Assembly (NCBI GenBank): GCA_027604665.1
Contig: JADGIZ010000083.1
Coordinates: 1 to 28,583 of the forward strand
Reading direction: 5' to 3'
Length of the DNA: 28,583 bases
Source of the DNA: Polyrhizophydium stewartii
Lineage: Eukaryota; Chytridiomycota; Chytridiomycetes; Rhizophydiales
Shown here: one piece after another, positions 1-14,749 of the stretch
How positions within the stretch are numbered: the stretch's first letter is position 1
Layout of the letters: each line of letters opens with the position of its first letter
The notes under the pieces: model-generated
Told to the model about the DNA's origin: nothing
The model's input: only the letters and a program-made list of their open reading frames with translations
Databases searched by the model: none
Made by a program: the position numbers and the translations under genes

Positions 1-1337
1 GAGTAAGCCAGGCGCTAATACAATGAACACGTTATTGTGCCCGCAGCGTGGGGGGTACGCTGCGTGAGGGCCACATCTCGGCTGAGCAAGTCTGCCACCT
101 TCAAAGGCTCGAGTTACTCACCTTTGAAATCGGGAAAGTGCTTGACAACGTCCGAGAATGGCACTTTCTTCTCAAACAGATCCTTCTTGTTGAGAAACAG
201 CGTGATGGGGATGTGCTTCAACAATGGATGGCGTGCGATTTCGCTGAACAGTTGGATGGCGTCGACCATGCGGTTGATACTTGGATCTTCAGTAAGAAAC
301 TGGTCATATGACGCAATCGAGGCAATAAACAGGATGCTGTCGACGGTGTCGAAGAAAGGCGTCCACTGCTTGCGGTATTTTTGCTGGCCGCCGACGTCAA
401 AGAAGTGGTAATTGACCTTTTCAATCTCAAAGATGGTCTCGGTGATCTGCGTTGTCATGGACCGCGTATTGAGGATATCTGCTCAAGCGGCATCGCCAAG
501 AGAGCAAGATTGCGTCAGAATCATGGGTGGTCGGCGTTTTCACTGCTGTCGCGCAATGCGCAACCTTCGTTTGATGGGAGGTACTGCATGTCGCCGAATT
601 TTTCGACGTTTCCGAGGAAGCTGCAGCGAGCTGCCGGATCAGCCTTTCCTTCAGCGACGTGGGAGCGAGCCAAGCCGTGCAACTCACTACTGCGCATTGT
701 CCGGAACCATCACCGACGCTTTGAGCTCTGCGCGTCGCTTGAATACGTCCTGGATCTCGCTGTCGCTCCACACAGCGAAAATTGTTGATGCGATCTGTTT
801 GGTGAGCTTGTACCGCGCGATCTCGTCCGTGCCGACCCGGTAGTACGCAAAGATTTCGTCAATGTGTTTCTTCATCCAGAGGCCGCACGATATGATTAAT
901 ATATCGAGTAAGCGCGGGACGCTGCCAGCGAGCAAATATGGCGAACATGTACCACCTTGGTTTCTGAATTCGTGAAGTGGATGCCATTCTCGGACGCCGT
1001 CGCGACAATCGACAAGATCGAGTCGCGGATGTTCTCGAGGATCAACGAGCGGAAGATCTTGCGCTCGTCGTCGCAATATCCGCCGCCGTGCAAAATCTTG
1101 AGCTGCTTGATAAAAGTCGACTTTCCGCTGTCGCCGCTCCCGAGGATCAGTATTCTGGGATCACGGTTCTTGCGCAGCTGATCGCGCTCCTTCTGCAGGA
1201 TTGCATCGATGGCTCGAGAGCGCTGCCTCTCCGCAGCCATACGACTTGGGACCCGGGCCGCCGGTTGCGACCATCAAATTCGTTTTGACAAGGTGGTCCC
1301 GAGCACATTTTTGATGGCAGGCGGAAGTGCATCCCAT
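1..1337 (-). CDS. Heterotrimeric G-protein alpha subunit, divergent; 3' end at or beyond the window edge
   Basis: GTP-binding alpha subunit that would relay receptor signals at the plasma membrane. Model: exons 1337-1290, 1228-956, 869-688, 620-565 and 478-122, all phase-consistent, about 305 residues; a GTGAGT donor at 121 leads to a terminal exon that is off the window or begins within its last few bases. The start gives MGCTSAC, a classic Gly2/Cys3 myristoylation and palmitoylation signal. The P-loop GSGDSGKS is at residues 46-53, switch II DVGGQ at 214-218 keeps the catalytic Gln, and the base-specificity motif NKKD is present. The toxin-target Arg is retained (R192), but the following switch I motif reads TTQ where TTG is nearly invariant. 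The missing C-terminus should carry the TCAT motif and the receptor-contacting tail. The exon 1 to 2 junction (intron 1289-1229) is the least certain. It is divergent to IBA57 and paralogous to the broken copy at 24.8-26.0 kb, sharing intron positions. Confidence 0.9.
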
Positions 1338-2104
1338 CCACAAAGGCAATCGCAGCCGAGGTTGTTATATCAGAGCAGTGCAAGGACAGAGCGACGGCGT
1401 TAGCAGTCTGCAGTCTGAGCTTTGCTTTGTCGATCGATGAAGAATGGGGATGACAGATGCAAATTGCGACAGCAAGAGTCGCCCTCCACGCATTATCAGA
1501 GTGGAAAGCGAATCCAGCATCTGTCGTCTTCACACAGGCCAGGCTTGTTGCGGCTGCACGCAAGGTATTGAGTCGAACAGCCTTCAGCGCGAGAAGTGCT
1601 GCATGCTCGCCACCGCTCAACCTGCGCACGCTCGCTGCGCTGGTGCGTGCCGTGTGCTCAGGATCGCATCGCGCGATAGCAGCGCCAGGCTGGATCGCGC
1701 TGCGGCACGCGACTCGCCCCCTCACCCGCGCAGACCACCGCCCCAACTCCTCGCGCCGAAAGGTACGCGGGATTGGCGGCGAGACTGCGCAGTAGTGGAT
1801 GAGGGCTCTGGTACATCCGGATGCTCAGACTACCCGAGGCCAGAGTACGTCGGGGAGATGTGACGATGGTGGTGGAAACAGGACGAGGTTGTTTGCGTAC
1901 AGCTGCTTCTCGTCGGGCGCCATTCTATCGGCTTGCTGTTACTCGGGCTACGTGCTGGGTCGATCTGAGCCGCTTGCGAGGCGCCCGATGCCGTCTGTGT
2001 CTGGCGGCGGTTCTCGCGCTCGTGGGGTGCGTCGGCAGGTGGCTGTTTGCCCTCGGCGAAGTCCGGCAAAGCAGCTTCATTCCATTTTTCAGCGTTTCAC
2101 CGCG
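1338..2104. other. Intergenic region between divergent G-alpha and IBA57 genes
   Basis: This 767-base stretch separates two divergent start codons, so it should hold both promoters and 5' leaders. Open frames of about 95-140 codons exist on the plus strand (for example 1457-1795) but their products are Arg/Ala/Ser-rich, match no family I recognise, and have no splice continuation into either neighbour. I see no RNA gene and no convincing repeat. Confidence 0.5.
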
Positions 2105-3734
2105 ATGACAGCGACAAGGCCGGCCGCTGCCGCTGCCGCGCTGCTGGCACACTCGAGGCGCGCGGCCGCAGCGTCGGCGAGGCCGCAGATCGCACTCTGG
2201 CGAGCGACAGGAGCTCGTTGGCTCTCCTCCGAGGCGCACCCCGACAGGCCCGCCGTGCACCTTCCGTTGGGCGACGCCGATGTCTTTGCCCGGCTCGACG
2301 GACGTGCGGTGGTGCGCATCGACGGACCCGACTCGGTGCCGTTCCTGCAGGGCATGGTCACCAACCAGATGACGCTGGTCGAGCGCGGCGGCGCAGGCAT
2401 CCTTGCTGCCTTTCTCAACGCCCAGGTGCGACTGTCCGACGACCCTGGACTCTGGTTCAGGCAGCACGAGTGCCATGGCTGACCGCGATCGGCTCGGCCG
2501 CCCGCCTCTCCAACGGCAACATCCCGGCTTCGGCCGCCTCGACGCCGCCGCCTCACCAAACCATCAGGGGCGCATCCTCTTCGACGCATTCATCTTCCCC
2601 GAAAACAAAGGCAGCGAGTTCCCGCACCCCAGCTTCCTGATCGACTGCGACGTCATGGTCGCTGAGTTGCTCGAGACTCACCTCAAGCGATACAAGCTGC
2701 GCCGCAAGATCGCGATCAGCAACGCAAGCGACAGCCTGGCTGTCTGGCAGGCGTGGGGCCGCTCCTCGGACCTGCTCTGGGGCAGCTACGTCTCGCGGGA
2801 CTGTGCCCGACACGTGCCCATTGGCGGCATTGTTCCCAAGGAGAGCTTCTGCGATGTTGGCTGCCGCGATCCGCGAAACAAGCAGCTCGGAGTGCGCTTT
2901 GTGCTTGACAGAGCCGCCGTTCGTAAGTCTGCACAAGAGACGCTGAGCTGGTTCCATATGAGATCCCTACATGACGCTGACTAGAACTGCAACCACAGCG
3001 AAGCTGCCGACGACTTTTGAGCGCGTCGGTGCGGACGAGTTTACCCTCCGCCGCATGATGCTTGGCATTCCGGAGGGTGCCGCGGACTTTTTCTACGAGC
3101 ATTCGCTCCCGCTCGAGTCCAATCTCGAGTTTATGTCCGGAGGTGCGGCTGCGACTACTGCTTGGTTTACTGAGCGCAGCGCAACTCGTGATCGACGGCT
3201 GATTTTCAATCCAGTCGACTTCCGAAAGGGCTGCTACCTTGGACAGGAGCTTACGATCCGCACGTATCACACTGGTGTGACACGCAAACGCATCGTACCT
3301 ATTCAGATCTTCAAAGCCGACCAAGCGTACGTGCCTTGAAACCGGTGCCCGTCGCGGAGTCTGGTTCTGATTGGAGCTGACGTTCGAGCATCCGACTTTT
3401 CCACACGCACGCTGGCAGCCTGCCCACGCAGCTGACGCTCGATCGCGGCGTCTCATTTGAGCTCCCCGAGTCGCAGTCGGATCTCAAGCCTGTCGGCGCA
3501 GCTGAAAAGTCAACGCGAGGCCGCGGTACCGGCGCCGTCGGCAAGTTCTGCAGCGGCATGAACAACATCGGGCTCGCGCTTGTGCGGCTTGAGCACGTGC
3601 ACTCAAGCAGCGGATCGCAGCAGATTCTTGGCGAAGATGCTCCGGGCGCGCCACCTGGCGATCTGGTGCTTTCCAACGGGCTCCATGCCCGGGCGTTTGC
3701 GCCTGCATGGTGGCCGCAGGCTCCCCCGGCATGA
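2105..3734 (+). CDS. IBA57: IBA57-like mitochondrial Fe-S cluster assembly factor (GcvT/folate-binding family)
   Basis: Acts in the mitochondrial matrix with ISCA1/ISCA2-type proteins in making [4Fe-4S] clusters. Five exons, 2105-2425, 2568-2922, 2999-3142, 3215-3326 and 3389-3734, join in phase to 425 residues. The N-terminus is rich in Ala and Arg with no acidic residues for about 40 positions, as expected of a matrix-targeting presequence. The family signature K-G-C-Y-x-G-Q-E lies at residues 278-285 (KGCYLGQE) directly after an exon junction and includes the conserved Cys280. Other family blocks are FLNAQ followed by GRILFDAF early on, LGIPEG in the middle, and NNIGLALVRL near the C-terminus. 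The fourth intron (3327-3388) has a CTGAC branch site. The start is the first ATG giving the presequence. The stop lies 93 bases from the stop of the convergent MYST gene, so the transcripts probably overlap at their 3' ends. Confidence 0.92.
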
Positions 3735-3827
3735 CCGCCGTATGCCTCGGCCAACGAAGAATGTGTGTTCATTTGAGCTCCAGAATGCAACGCCCGAATA
3801 TCTTGCACGAAGGAGCGGCTGGCAGAC

Positions 3828-7854
<4,027 letters not shown>

Positions 7855-7892
7855 CAGCGCCACAGGAATGAAGCGATGAACTTGGCTTCGCA

Positions 7893-9676
7893 ATGAGCAT
7901 CGGCGCCGCCGTGATGGAGCGCACCGCGAGCGGGCAGGCGCTGCTCGCGCAAGCCGTCGGCCCCGCACGCCCTGGCCCCGCCGCCGAACCGGCCCTGGGC
8001 GCGGTGGACGACGGGCCGCCTGCGCACGGCGAGCAGCCGCCGCAACAGGGCCTTGCCCGCTTCCGCTTCCTGCGCTGGTGGTCGTTTGGGTCGACGGTGC
8101 TGTGCATGCTCTGCGGCGGCACGCTGTACCTCTTCGGTGCCTACGCCTCAGAGCGTACGTGCTACGCCGTGCCGCAGTGCGTTGCGCAGCCGAGCTCACA
8201 CTCCGCCCGGCAGTCCGCTCGTCGCTGGGCTTTACACAGACCGAGGTCAACGTGGTCGCGAGCGCGGGCGGCTTTGGCCTCTACTTGTCAGGTCCGCTCA
8301 TGGGGGCGGCCGTCGACAAGCACGGCGCGCGGCGCACTGCGCTGCTCGCCTCGCTCATGCTGTCGGCGGGATACTCGTTCATGGCGTGGGCCATCGCTGG
8401 CACGCTGCCGCTCCGCAGCGTCGTGTTTGTGTCGTTGTATTACGGCCTGGTTGGCCTGGGCTCCGCCGGAGCATATAACGCCGCTCTCAAGACCAGCGTT
8501 CAGAACTTTGACCCCAAAGATCACGGCTTCGCAGTCGGAGTGTCGGTCTCGGCCTTTGGGCTCAGCGCTCTGGTGTTCTCGGCGCTGAGCCGGCTGTTTG
8601 TCTCGAATGATGCCAACTCGGCCTCGCCCGTCCCTCGACTCGACGTTGTGCGGTTCTTGATGTTCACAGGCATTGTGACGGGCAGCATTAACATGCTTGC
8701 GGGTCTCTTTGGACTACAGGACCTGTCCAAGATCCGCCGCGTGATCGAGCATGATGGCGCCGCCGACTATCCACGGCATCCTCGCAGTACATCCAGCCCG
8801 CTCCCGGCTGCTGACCCATCAACTCACGGCCGCACGGTCCGTGCTCGCGATCGAGACCAGGACAGCACCGTCGCTGTTGAGAGCGACTCTGAGCAGCGCG
8901 ACGAAGGAGCGCCTGGCGAGTCGCCAGGCGGCCAGCCAAGCTTTCTGTCGAATACGACAGCATGGACCCTTTTCCTGCCGTTCACGGCGCTGTCGGGCAT
9001 GGGGCTCATGTACATCAACAGTTGAGCTGCCCTGATTCGCAAAAGCCAGCGCCGAGGTGGTTGCTGAATCGGCTGCCCCGCAGACATTGGCTCGATTGTC
9101 ATTGCGCTCACTGCTGACTCGGGCGGCGGATCTGCCTCAGCAACGACGTCGCAGGCGCTGATGGTCTCGCTCATTTCGCTCTTCAACTGCATGGGCCGCA
9201 TCGTGACCGGGGTCCTCTCTGACCGTGCACAGCTGCGCTACGGCACGCCCCGCATCGCTTTTCTTGTCGGAAGCGGCGCCGTGATATTGGCGGCGCAGCT
9301 CATGGGGCTTCTCTTTGTGTCGAGCATACCAGCTCTGGCCGTGTGCACCTGCGTCCTTGGGTTTGGGTACGGTGCCGTGTTCTCGAGCACGCCCGCGATC
9401 GTCAGCCAGTGGTTCGGCGTGCGCCACTTTGGCTCGCACTGGGGGTACTTTCAAATCGGGCCTGCGATGGGCGGCTACATCTGGAACGTCTTATTCGGCG
9501 TACTGATGGATGCCGAGCGCCGGCAGATGGATCCGCCAGGATCGGACGAGTGTGCTGGGCCAAGGTGCTTCCGCGGCGCATTCCTTGTCTGCGCGCTTGT
9601 TGCTTTGGCGAGCGTTGCCGCTCTTTGGCGGCTGCAGCGCGCACGTAGCGGTGGGCTGTACTCGCCTGTCGAGTGA
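7893..9676 (+). CDS. MFS transporter, Mch1/nodulin-like family
   Basis: Integral membrane permease of the major facilitator superfamily; the substrate cannot be read from sequence. Exons 7893-8154, 8214-9020 and 9084-9676 join in phases 1 and 1 to give 553 residues. The first membrane segment contains GGTLYLFGAY, followed across intron 1 by LGFTQTEVN, the pattern of fungal Mch1 and plant nodulin-like carriers. Joining exons 2 and 3 restores MYINNIGSIV, the conserved start of TM7. A charged, Ser/Pro-rich loop of about 75 residues (roughly 264-337) lies between the two six-helix halves. Later helices include SLISLFNCMGRIVTGVLSD and GFGYGAVFSSTPAI. Mch1 proteins resemble monocarboxylate transporters, but yeast Mch proteins do not carry monocarboxylates, so no substrate is proposed. 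The gene is squeezed between Prp46 (38 bases) and MAD1 (75 bases), all on one strand. Confidence 0.88.
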
Positions 9677-9751
9677 CAGTGCCGAATAGAGCGCATTGAG
9701 ATAGCGCTCGCGTGGTGGTGGCGGCCTTCCGTGCGACTTGCCTTTGCGATC

Positions 9752-12700
9752 ATGAGCACGCCAGCTAGCTCCGGCGCCAGCGGCCCGTGGCAGACGCCCG
9801 CGCCGGCTGGCGCCCGCACGGCGAGCCAGCTACCGCAGCCCTCGCGCTCAGTGTCTTCCTCAGCGACCTCGTCGGCCGCCCGTGCGCCTCGCCAGGGCTT
9901 TGGCCAGGTGCCTCCCAGCTCGCTGCGGGCCGTGCGCTCGCTTCGGACGCCCGTTGCTGCGTCGCTGTCGCTCGTCGGACAGCGCACCCCGCAGGCGCTG
10001 CAGCCCGACCCCGGGCCTGCCACCGAACCATCGGCGGGGCCACGCACATCGCCTGCGCTGCTCGAGTCGTTCCAGAACTACCTCGCTGCCGTCGACAACG
10101 GCTCGTCGCCCGCTGGCTCTCGTGCCGCGTCGCCGTCGCACTCGCCGCAAGGGGTGAGGTGGCGACGATGCGGATGGAGATCTGGTGCCTGCAGTTGCAT
10201 GTTGACGGCACTCTCTGGATGTGTGCAGGAGCGCCATCCGTCCGTCCACCAGCGCGGAGTCTCCAAGCCCTCTGCTGCTGAGGCGCTTGTTGCTGAGCTG
10301 CGCAAGGAAATCAAGGGCCTGAAGCGTGCCCTGTCCGAGTCCAAGTCCGAAAGCGGCCGCAAGGTCTTGCAGCTCGAGCGCGAGCAGCAGCAGCTCGCGA
10401 TCGAGCTCGAAAGCACCAAGCTCAAGCTTGAGCGCGCCGAGTCAGACCGCACGTTCCTGCTCACGCGCGACTCGGAAAGGTCATCCAAGATTGAGTCGCT
10501 GCAGGCACAGCTCGTGGAAGCCAAGGCACGTGTCTGTCCGCGGCGTATTCCGAGCTGGCGGCGACTGCTGACGGCGCCGCGCTCAGGCAGCGAGCGACAG
10601 CGAGGCCCGACGACTGCAGGGTCAGAATGCCGAGTTGATCGAAGCCCACGCGCTTTACAAGAGCGAAGCAGACGACCAGATCAGCCTGCTCCAGTCGCAG
10701 ATTGAGCAACAGGCGGTCGCCAACAGCGCGATGGCCGCGCGGCTCAAACACGCTCACTCGCAGGTAAATTCTCTTTTGGATGACTGTTGGATCTCGCTGC
10801 TTGCAGCTGACTGCTTTTTGCGTGGTAGCTTTCAGAACAGGCCTCGACAGTAGCAGCAATGCAGCGCAATGCGTCCCGGGCTCAGTCTGAAGCCATCGGC
10901 CCCTGTCAAAAATGTGCTGCGAAGCTCAGAGAAGCAGAGAACATTGACATCATCCACAAACAGCTTGCAGGTGCGGCTGCGCTGTAACCCGTGCGCCTAT
11001 TCTTATTTTAACCCTGGCTCACGCTGCTCAACGGAAGTACAGACCAGAACGCACACATCACACATGTTGAACGCAGAAATGCGCAGCTCGCAGACCAGGT
11101 CGCCTTTTATCGCAGCATACAAGAGAATACCGAACGGCTCAAAGAGGAAAAGACTGCGCTCGAGCGCCAGGTCGATCTTCTGGCCGCGACGCGCGCGCAG
11201 CTCGGCGAAGCACAGATCTGCATTGACGAGCTTGAAGCAGAGAAGGCGAGGTGGAAGTCCCTCATTGACGACATGGGTGATGATCTCGGCATCGATTCGC
11301 CGTTTGCGCTCGCCAAACTGCTCTCTGCGCAGCGCCTCGAGATCGCGACGCTCAAGAACCAGATTGGATACAACCGCCTCGAGCAGCAGCGCGACCATGC
11401 CCGCGAGCTGGAGACGGAGGTAAGACGGTTTGCCGTGGCGCTGTGCGGTTGGTCGGCTGCAGCTGACACCCGACGCTGTCCATGGTGGTTAGATGGATAA
11501 GCTGCGTGACGAGTTGCGCGGAATGCAGGCTTCGAGGCTTCAGGACCTGGGCAAGATCCACAGACTTGAGGCTTCACAGGCACTCCGCCAGAAAGAGATT
11601 GCCGCTCTCCGCGAACAGCTGGTGCGCTTGCCGAGGTGAAGGACATGCGCATGAATCGCGCTAATGTGCTGTGCAACGGCCTTGCTCGCGTTTGCCACTC
11701 AGCGCAGCTATGATATTGAGGAGCAAGCAATGCTTGGGTCGTTTGATGCCCAAAAGAGCAAGCGCATAGCCGACCTTGAGGCCCTTGTGGATGAGTACAA
11801 GGCACACATGGCTCTGTTTGAGCAGCGGCTGAGTGAGGCAGTCGCATTGGCCGAGCAGTCTCCGAAGCCGCCACAAGGAGCCGCAGACGAACAAAATATT
11901 GCTGGTGAGCGTTTTCGGATATCCAAGCCCGATAGTCTGTCGGCATGTGATAGACTGACTTCTTCTCGCAGCTCTTTCCAGCGAGATCATGGACCTCAAG
12001 GCTCATATTGAGACCCTCCAGCGCCAGAATGACGCACTACAGCAGTCTCTTGGACGCGGCGAGTTTGATCCGCAGACGACTCGGGTATCGGCTTCTTTTC
12101 ATGGCGGCACGCCATATATGCAATGGCTGACACAGCAGCACTGCGCCAAATACAGGTCTTGGCGCTGGCAGAAAATCCGGAAGCGCGGGCATTGCGAGAC
12201 CGTCGAGCCATTGTCGAGGCTTTGACCGCCGAGAACAAGGAGCTCCGAGCCCAGCTCAAGCTTGCTCAAGCTAGTGATGCGCAGCCTGCTACTGGGGACA
12301 CGTCCAGCTCAGCTTGGCACGCCAGAGCATCGACACGCAGCGCGACTTGGCGTGCGACTGCGGGCGATGCCATGGAGACAGATGAGGACGCCGCACCAGA
12401 CGGCTTAAAGGGCGGCGTTGTTGGCACAGGCGACATGATTCCGGTCGAGAGCCTACGAACAAAGGAACTCGAGTGCGCGAGACTGGCCGAGGAGCTGCAA
12501 GGGGCCAACAAGCGCATGCTTCGGCTCAAGGAGGTGTTTTCAAGCAAAATCCAGGAGTACCGCGAAGCCGTGTACACTCTTCTGGGTTCGTGTCCGCTCT
12601 GGTCCACTCCATATCGGCTCTGATGGGCCTTCGCTGGACTGCGGATGGGTGAGCTGACTTGAGTGCGATGGCGCGCAGGATTCAAGCTGGATATCCAGCA

Positions 12701-12926
12701 GGACGGGCAGGTGCGGCTTGTGTCTTCTTATGGGAGTGCGCTGCACGACCCGGCGTTTTTGTTCAGCTCCGCGACCGGGGACCAGATTGGGCTGCAACTG
12801 CAAGGCGGCACCGGCGAGGGGCTTGCGCGCGTGACTCAGAACGTGCGCATCTTTGTGGAGCAGCGCGGATCGATCCCCGGCTTAATGGCAGCCACGACGC
12901 TTGAGCTCCTGGACAGGAGGGCTTGA
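9752..12926 (+). CDS. MAD1: Spindle assembly checkpoint protein Mad1
   Basis: Coiled-coil scaffold that binds Mad2 at unattached kinetochores and delays anaphase. Ten exons: 9752-10153, 10229-10525, 10587-10763, 10829-10970, 11043-11419, 11493-11635, 11708-11904, 11972-12084, 12156-12585 and 12679-12926, all phase-compatible, 841 residues. A Ser/Pro-rich N-terminus is followed by long coiled coil including SYDIEEQAMLGSFDAQKSKR. The Mad2-interaction motif R-V-L-x5-P is at 616-624 and spans the exon 8/9 junction. The Bub1-binding RLK is at 739-741 within LRLKEVFSSKIQEYREAVY. The C-terminal RWD-like domain (about 761-841) ends RGSIPGLMAATTLELLDRR, as in human MAD1. The exon 2 end is uncertain: the phase-0 model uses a GC donor at 10526, while a GT donor three bases on would need another acceptor. 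The start is the first ATG of the frame. Convergent with the HAUS8-like gene, stops 94 bases apart. Confidence 0.93.
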
Positions 12927-13020
12927 GCGTGCCGCGACAGCTCTGCTGTTCCTCTGGACAGGTGCACTCAGATTCCACCATAAATAGGTCGGCGCGCACG
13001 GCCGCTGAATCGAAGCTGGT

Positions 13021-14260
13021 TTAATCAAAGATGCCAGGGATGGTGACAGCCAGCTCGGCGTCCTGCGCCTTGCGGCTGAGTGCTATCATGGCGTGATCGG
13101 CGATGACGTTGGCGCGGGCGAGTTGCTGATGGATGGACTTGACCATCACGGCGATTTGATCACCTTCGCGCTCTGCAACAGCAATGGCTTCTTGGAGCTC
13201 GTCCAAGCTCAGCGTCTTTGGCACCAGTTCGCCGGCACAGTCGGCTGCGTGGGTGAGCGCCTCGGCCAAGACGGCTGGAGTCAGGAGTGAATCAGCACCA
13301 ACACGACAAGATGGACCTCACCGAGTCGTCAGTGCGGGTGGCTGACCTTCGTTCGTCGCAGAGACGCCATTTAGGCGCACAAGCTTGCTTGCAGTCTGAA
13401 TGGTCGAAAGCAGAAGTTTGTAGTTGCGTACGAACTGCGCAAGATGCATGTCGACCTTTTGCGTGGACGCATGCTGTGCATGAATGCCGATGGTGAGCGT
13501 CTCCGCAACACCGGCATATAGCAACACGGGATACAGTAACACGACATCCAACCTGTTGCTTGAGCATCTTGATGCTGTCGGTGAGCTGCTGGCGGACGGA
13601 AGCATGGTGTCGCATCTTGGAGATCTCCGATTGCAGGTACATGACATGCGCAGCCGCGCGCTTGAGCTGGCTCTGCGTCGGGGTCATGTCAGGCGAGGCC
13701 GCGCGATGTGCCGCAGCGCTCCGGCATCGCACCTCGGCTGCCGCCGCCTGCGGAATAAAGGCGTTGTCGACTTGGCACTGGATAGCCTGAATCTGGATCA
13801 GGCGCGCGGACAGCAGCAGGCGCTCGTCGTCGAGCGACAGCGTCGATGTGGGTCGGGCGGCGTGCGCTGGCCGTGCTGGTGCTGCGGCGGGTCTGGGAGC
13901 AGCCGTCTTCGTGCGAGGTGGGGGCGACGGAGGTCGCTCTGGCGCGGCATGGGACGAGTGCAGGGGCGTGGGTCTGTAGGCCTGCCGAGAGGGCTGCACC
14001 GATGCCGTGGAAGCGGGTGCGACGGCGGGAAGGCGAGCCGTCCGGACCGCAGGGGTCGTTGCTGCTGCTGGCCTCTCGGCGGGCGGCGCGACGGCCGGCG
14101 TGACGGCCTGCTTGTATCGCGAGGCCACAAAGCGCTGCGTGGGACGTCTTCGTGCGGCGTCGGCGGGCGTGGCCTTTGCATCCGCACCGGCAGCGCCCGC
14201 GGAGGCATCTGCAACGGTCTGGGCCGCCGCCGCTGTTGGTGCGGATGGCTTTGTGTTCAT
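13021..14260 (-). CDS. HAUS8: HAUS8-like augmin complex subunit
   Basis: HAUS8 is the microtubule-binding subunit of augmin, which recruits gamma-tubulin to existing spindle microtubules. Exons 14260-13553, 13500-13347 and 13274-13021 join in phases 0 and 1 to 371 residues (human HAUS8 is about 410). The N-terminal half is basic, Ala/Pro-rich and disordered and holds RFVASRYKQ at 43-51, matching the V-x-S-R-Y signature of HAUS8 and plant AUG8. The C-terminal half is helical: LSLDDERLLLSARLIQIQA, then across intron 1 FVRNYKLLLSTIQTASKL near 259-276, which parallels the HAUS8 block F-x3-Y-x-x-L followed by a helix. Intron 1 is only 52 bases. A start at 14337 would add 25-26 residues. The assignment rests on architecture and two motifs, so it is probable, not certain; another microtubule-associated coiled-coil protein is the alternative. 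Confidence 0.68.
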
Positions 14261-14749
14261 GCGCGCCGGTGAAATCACGCCCGGCGGACATTGGCCGGTG
14301 GTCGCCTGCCGCGCCAACTTGCCGCAGCCGGCCATGATCGACCATCTGCTGGGCCGCCCGTCGTCCGGGTGGAAGCGCGCGCAGATCCTGGCCACCATCG
14401 CCGCCGTGTGCGTCTGCTCCCCGCCCTGCGTGCCCCGTCTCGCCTGCCCCGGCTGCTGCGGCGGCCGCCTGCCCGTGCGCAACAGGGACTCGGCGGCATT
14501 CACGTGCGTTGCGACGCGCCGGCCGCGGCGGCCAGCACCCATATCAGCTCGCCGCACGGAACCCCTGGCGCCGGGACCGGCTCGCAGAGTCGGTGAAGGC
14601 GTGGCCGCCGCATGCGCGTCTGGCTACATCTCTGGCGCCTGCTGTGCCTGCCTCCTGTCGTCGCTGCCGCCGCCGCTGCGCCTCCAACCCCCCCCCGCAG
14701 ACGTCGGCGACTCCGATGGCCGCGCTGATGACGCTGCTGACGACCGCGA
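14261..14749. other. Intergenic region between divergent HAUS8-like and lipase-like genes
   Basis: About 490 very GC-rich bases separating two divergent start codons. It probably contains both promoters and 5' leaders, and part could be coding if the HAUS8-like gene starts at 14337. Plus-strand frames here (for example ATG near 14716 reading MAALMTLLTTANA) run into frames that do not join the hydrolase in phase. No RNA gene or repeat was recognised. Confidence 0.45.

Noticed and set aside
1457..1795. Small open frame between G-alpha and IBA57
   Set aside because: No recognisable domain and no splice link to either neighbour; consistent with chance in GC-rich DNA.
9752..12926. Initial reading of the long coiled coil as dynactin p150
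   Set aside because: No CAP-Gly domain is present, and the Mad2-binding R-V-L-x5-P motif, RLKEVF and the C-terminal RWD block identify Mad1.
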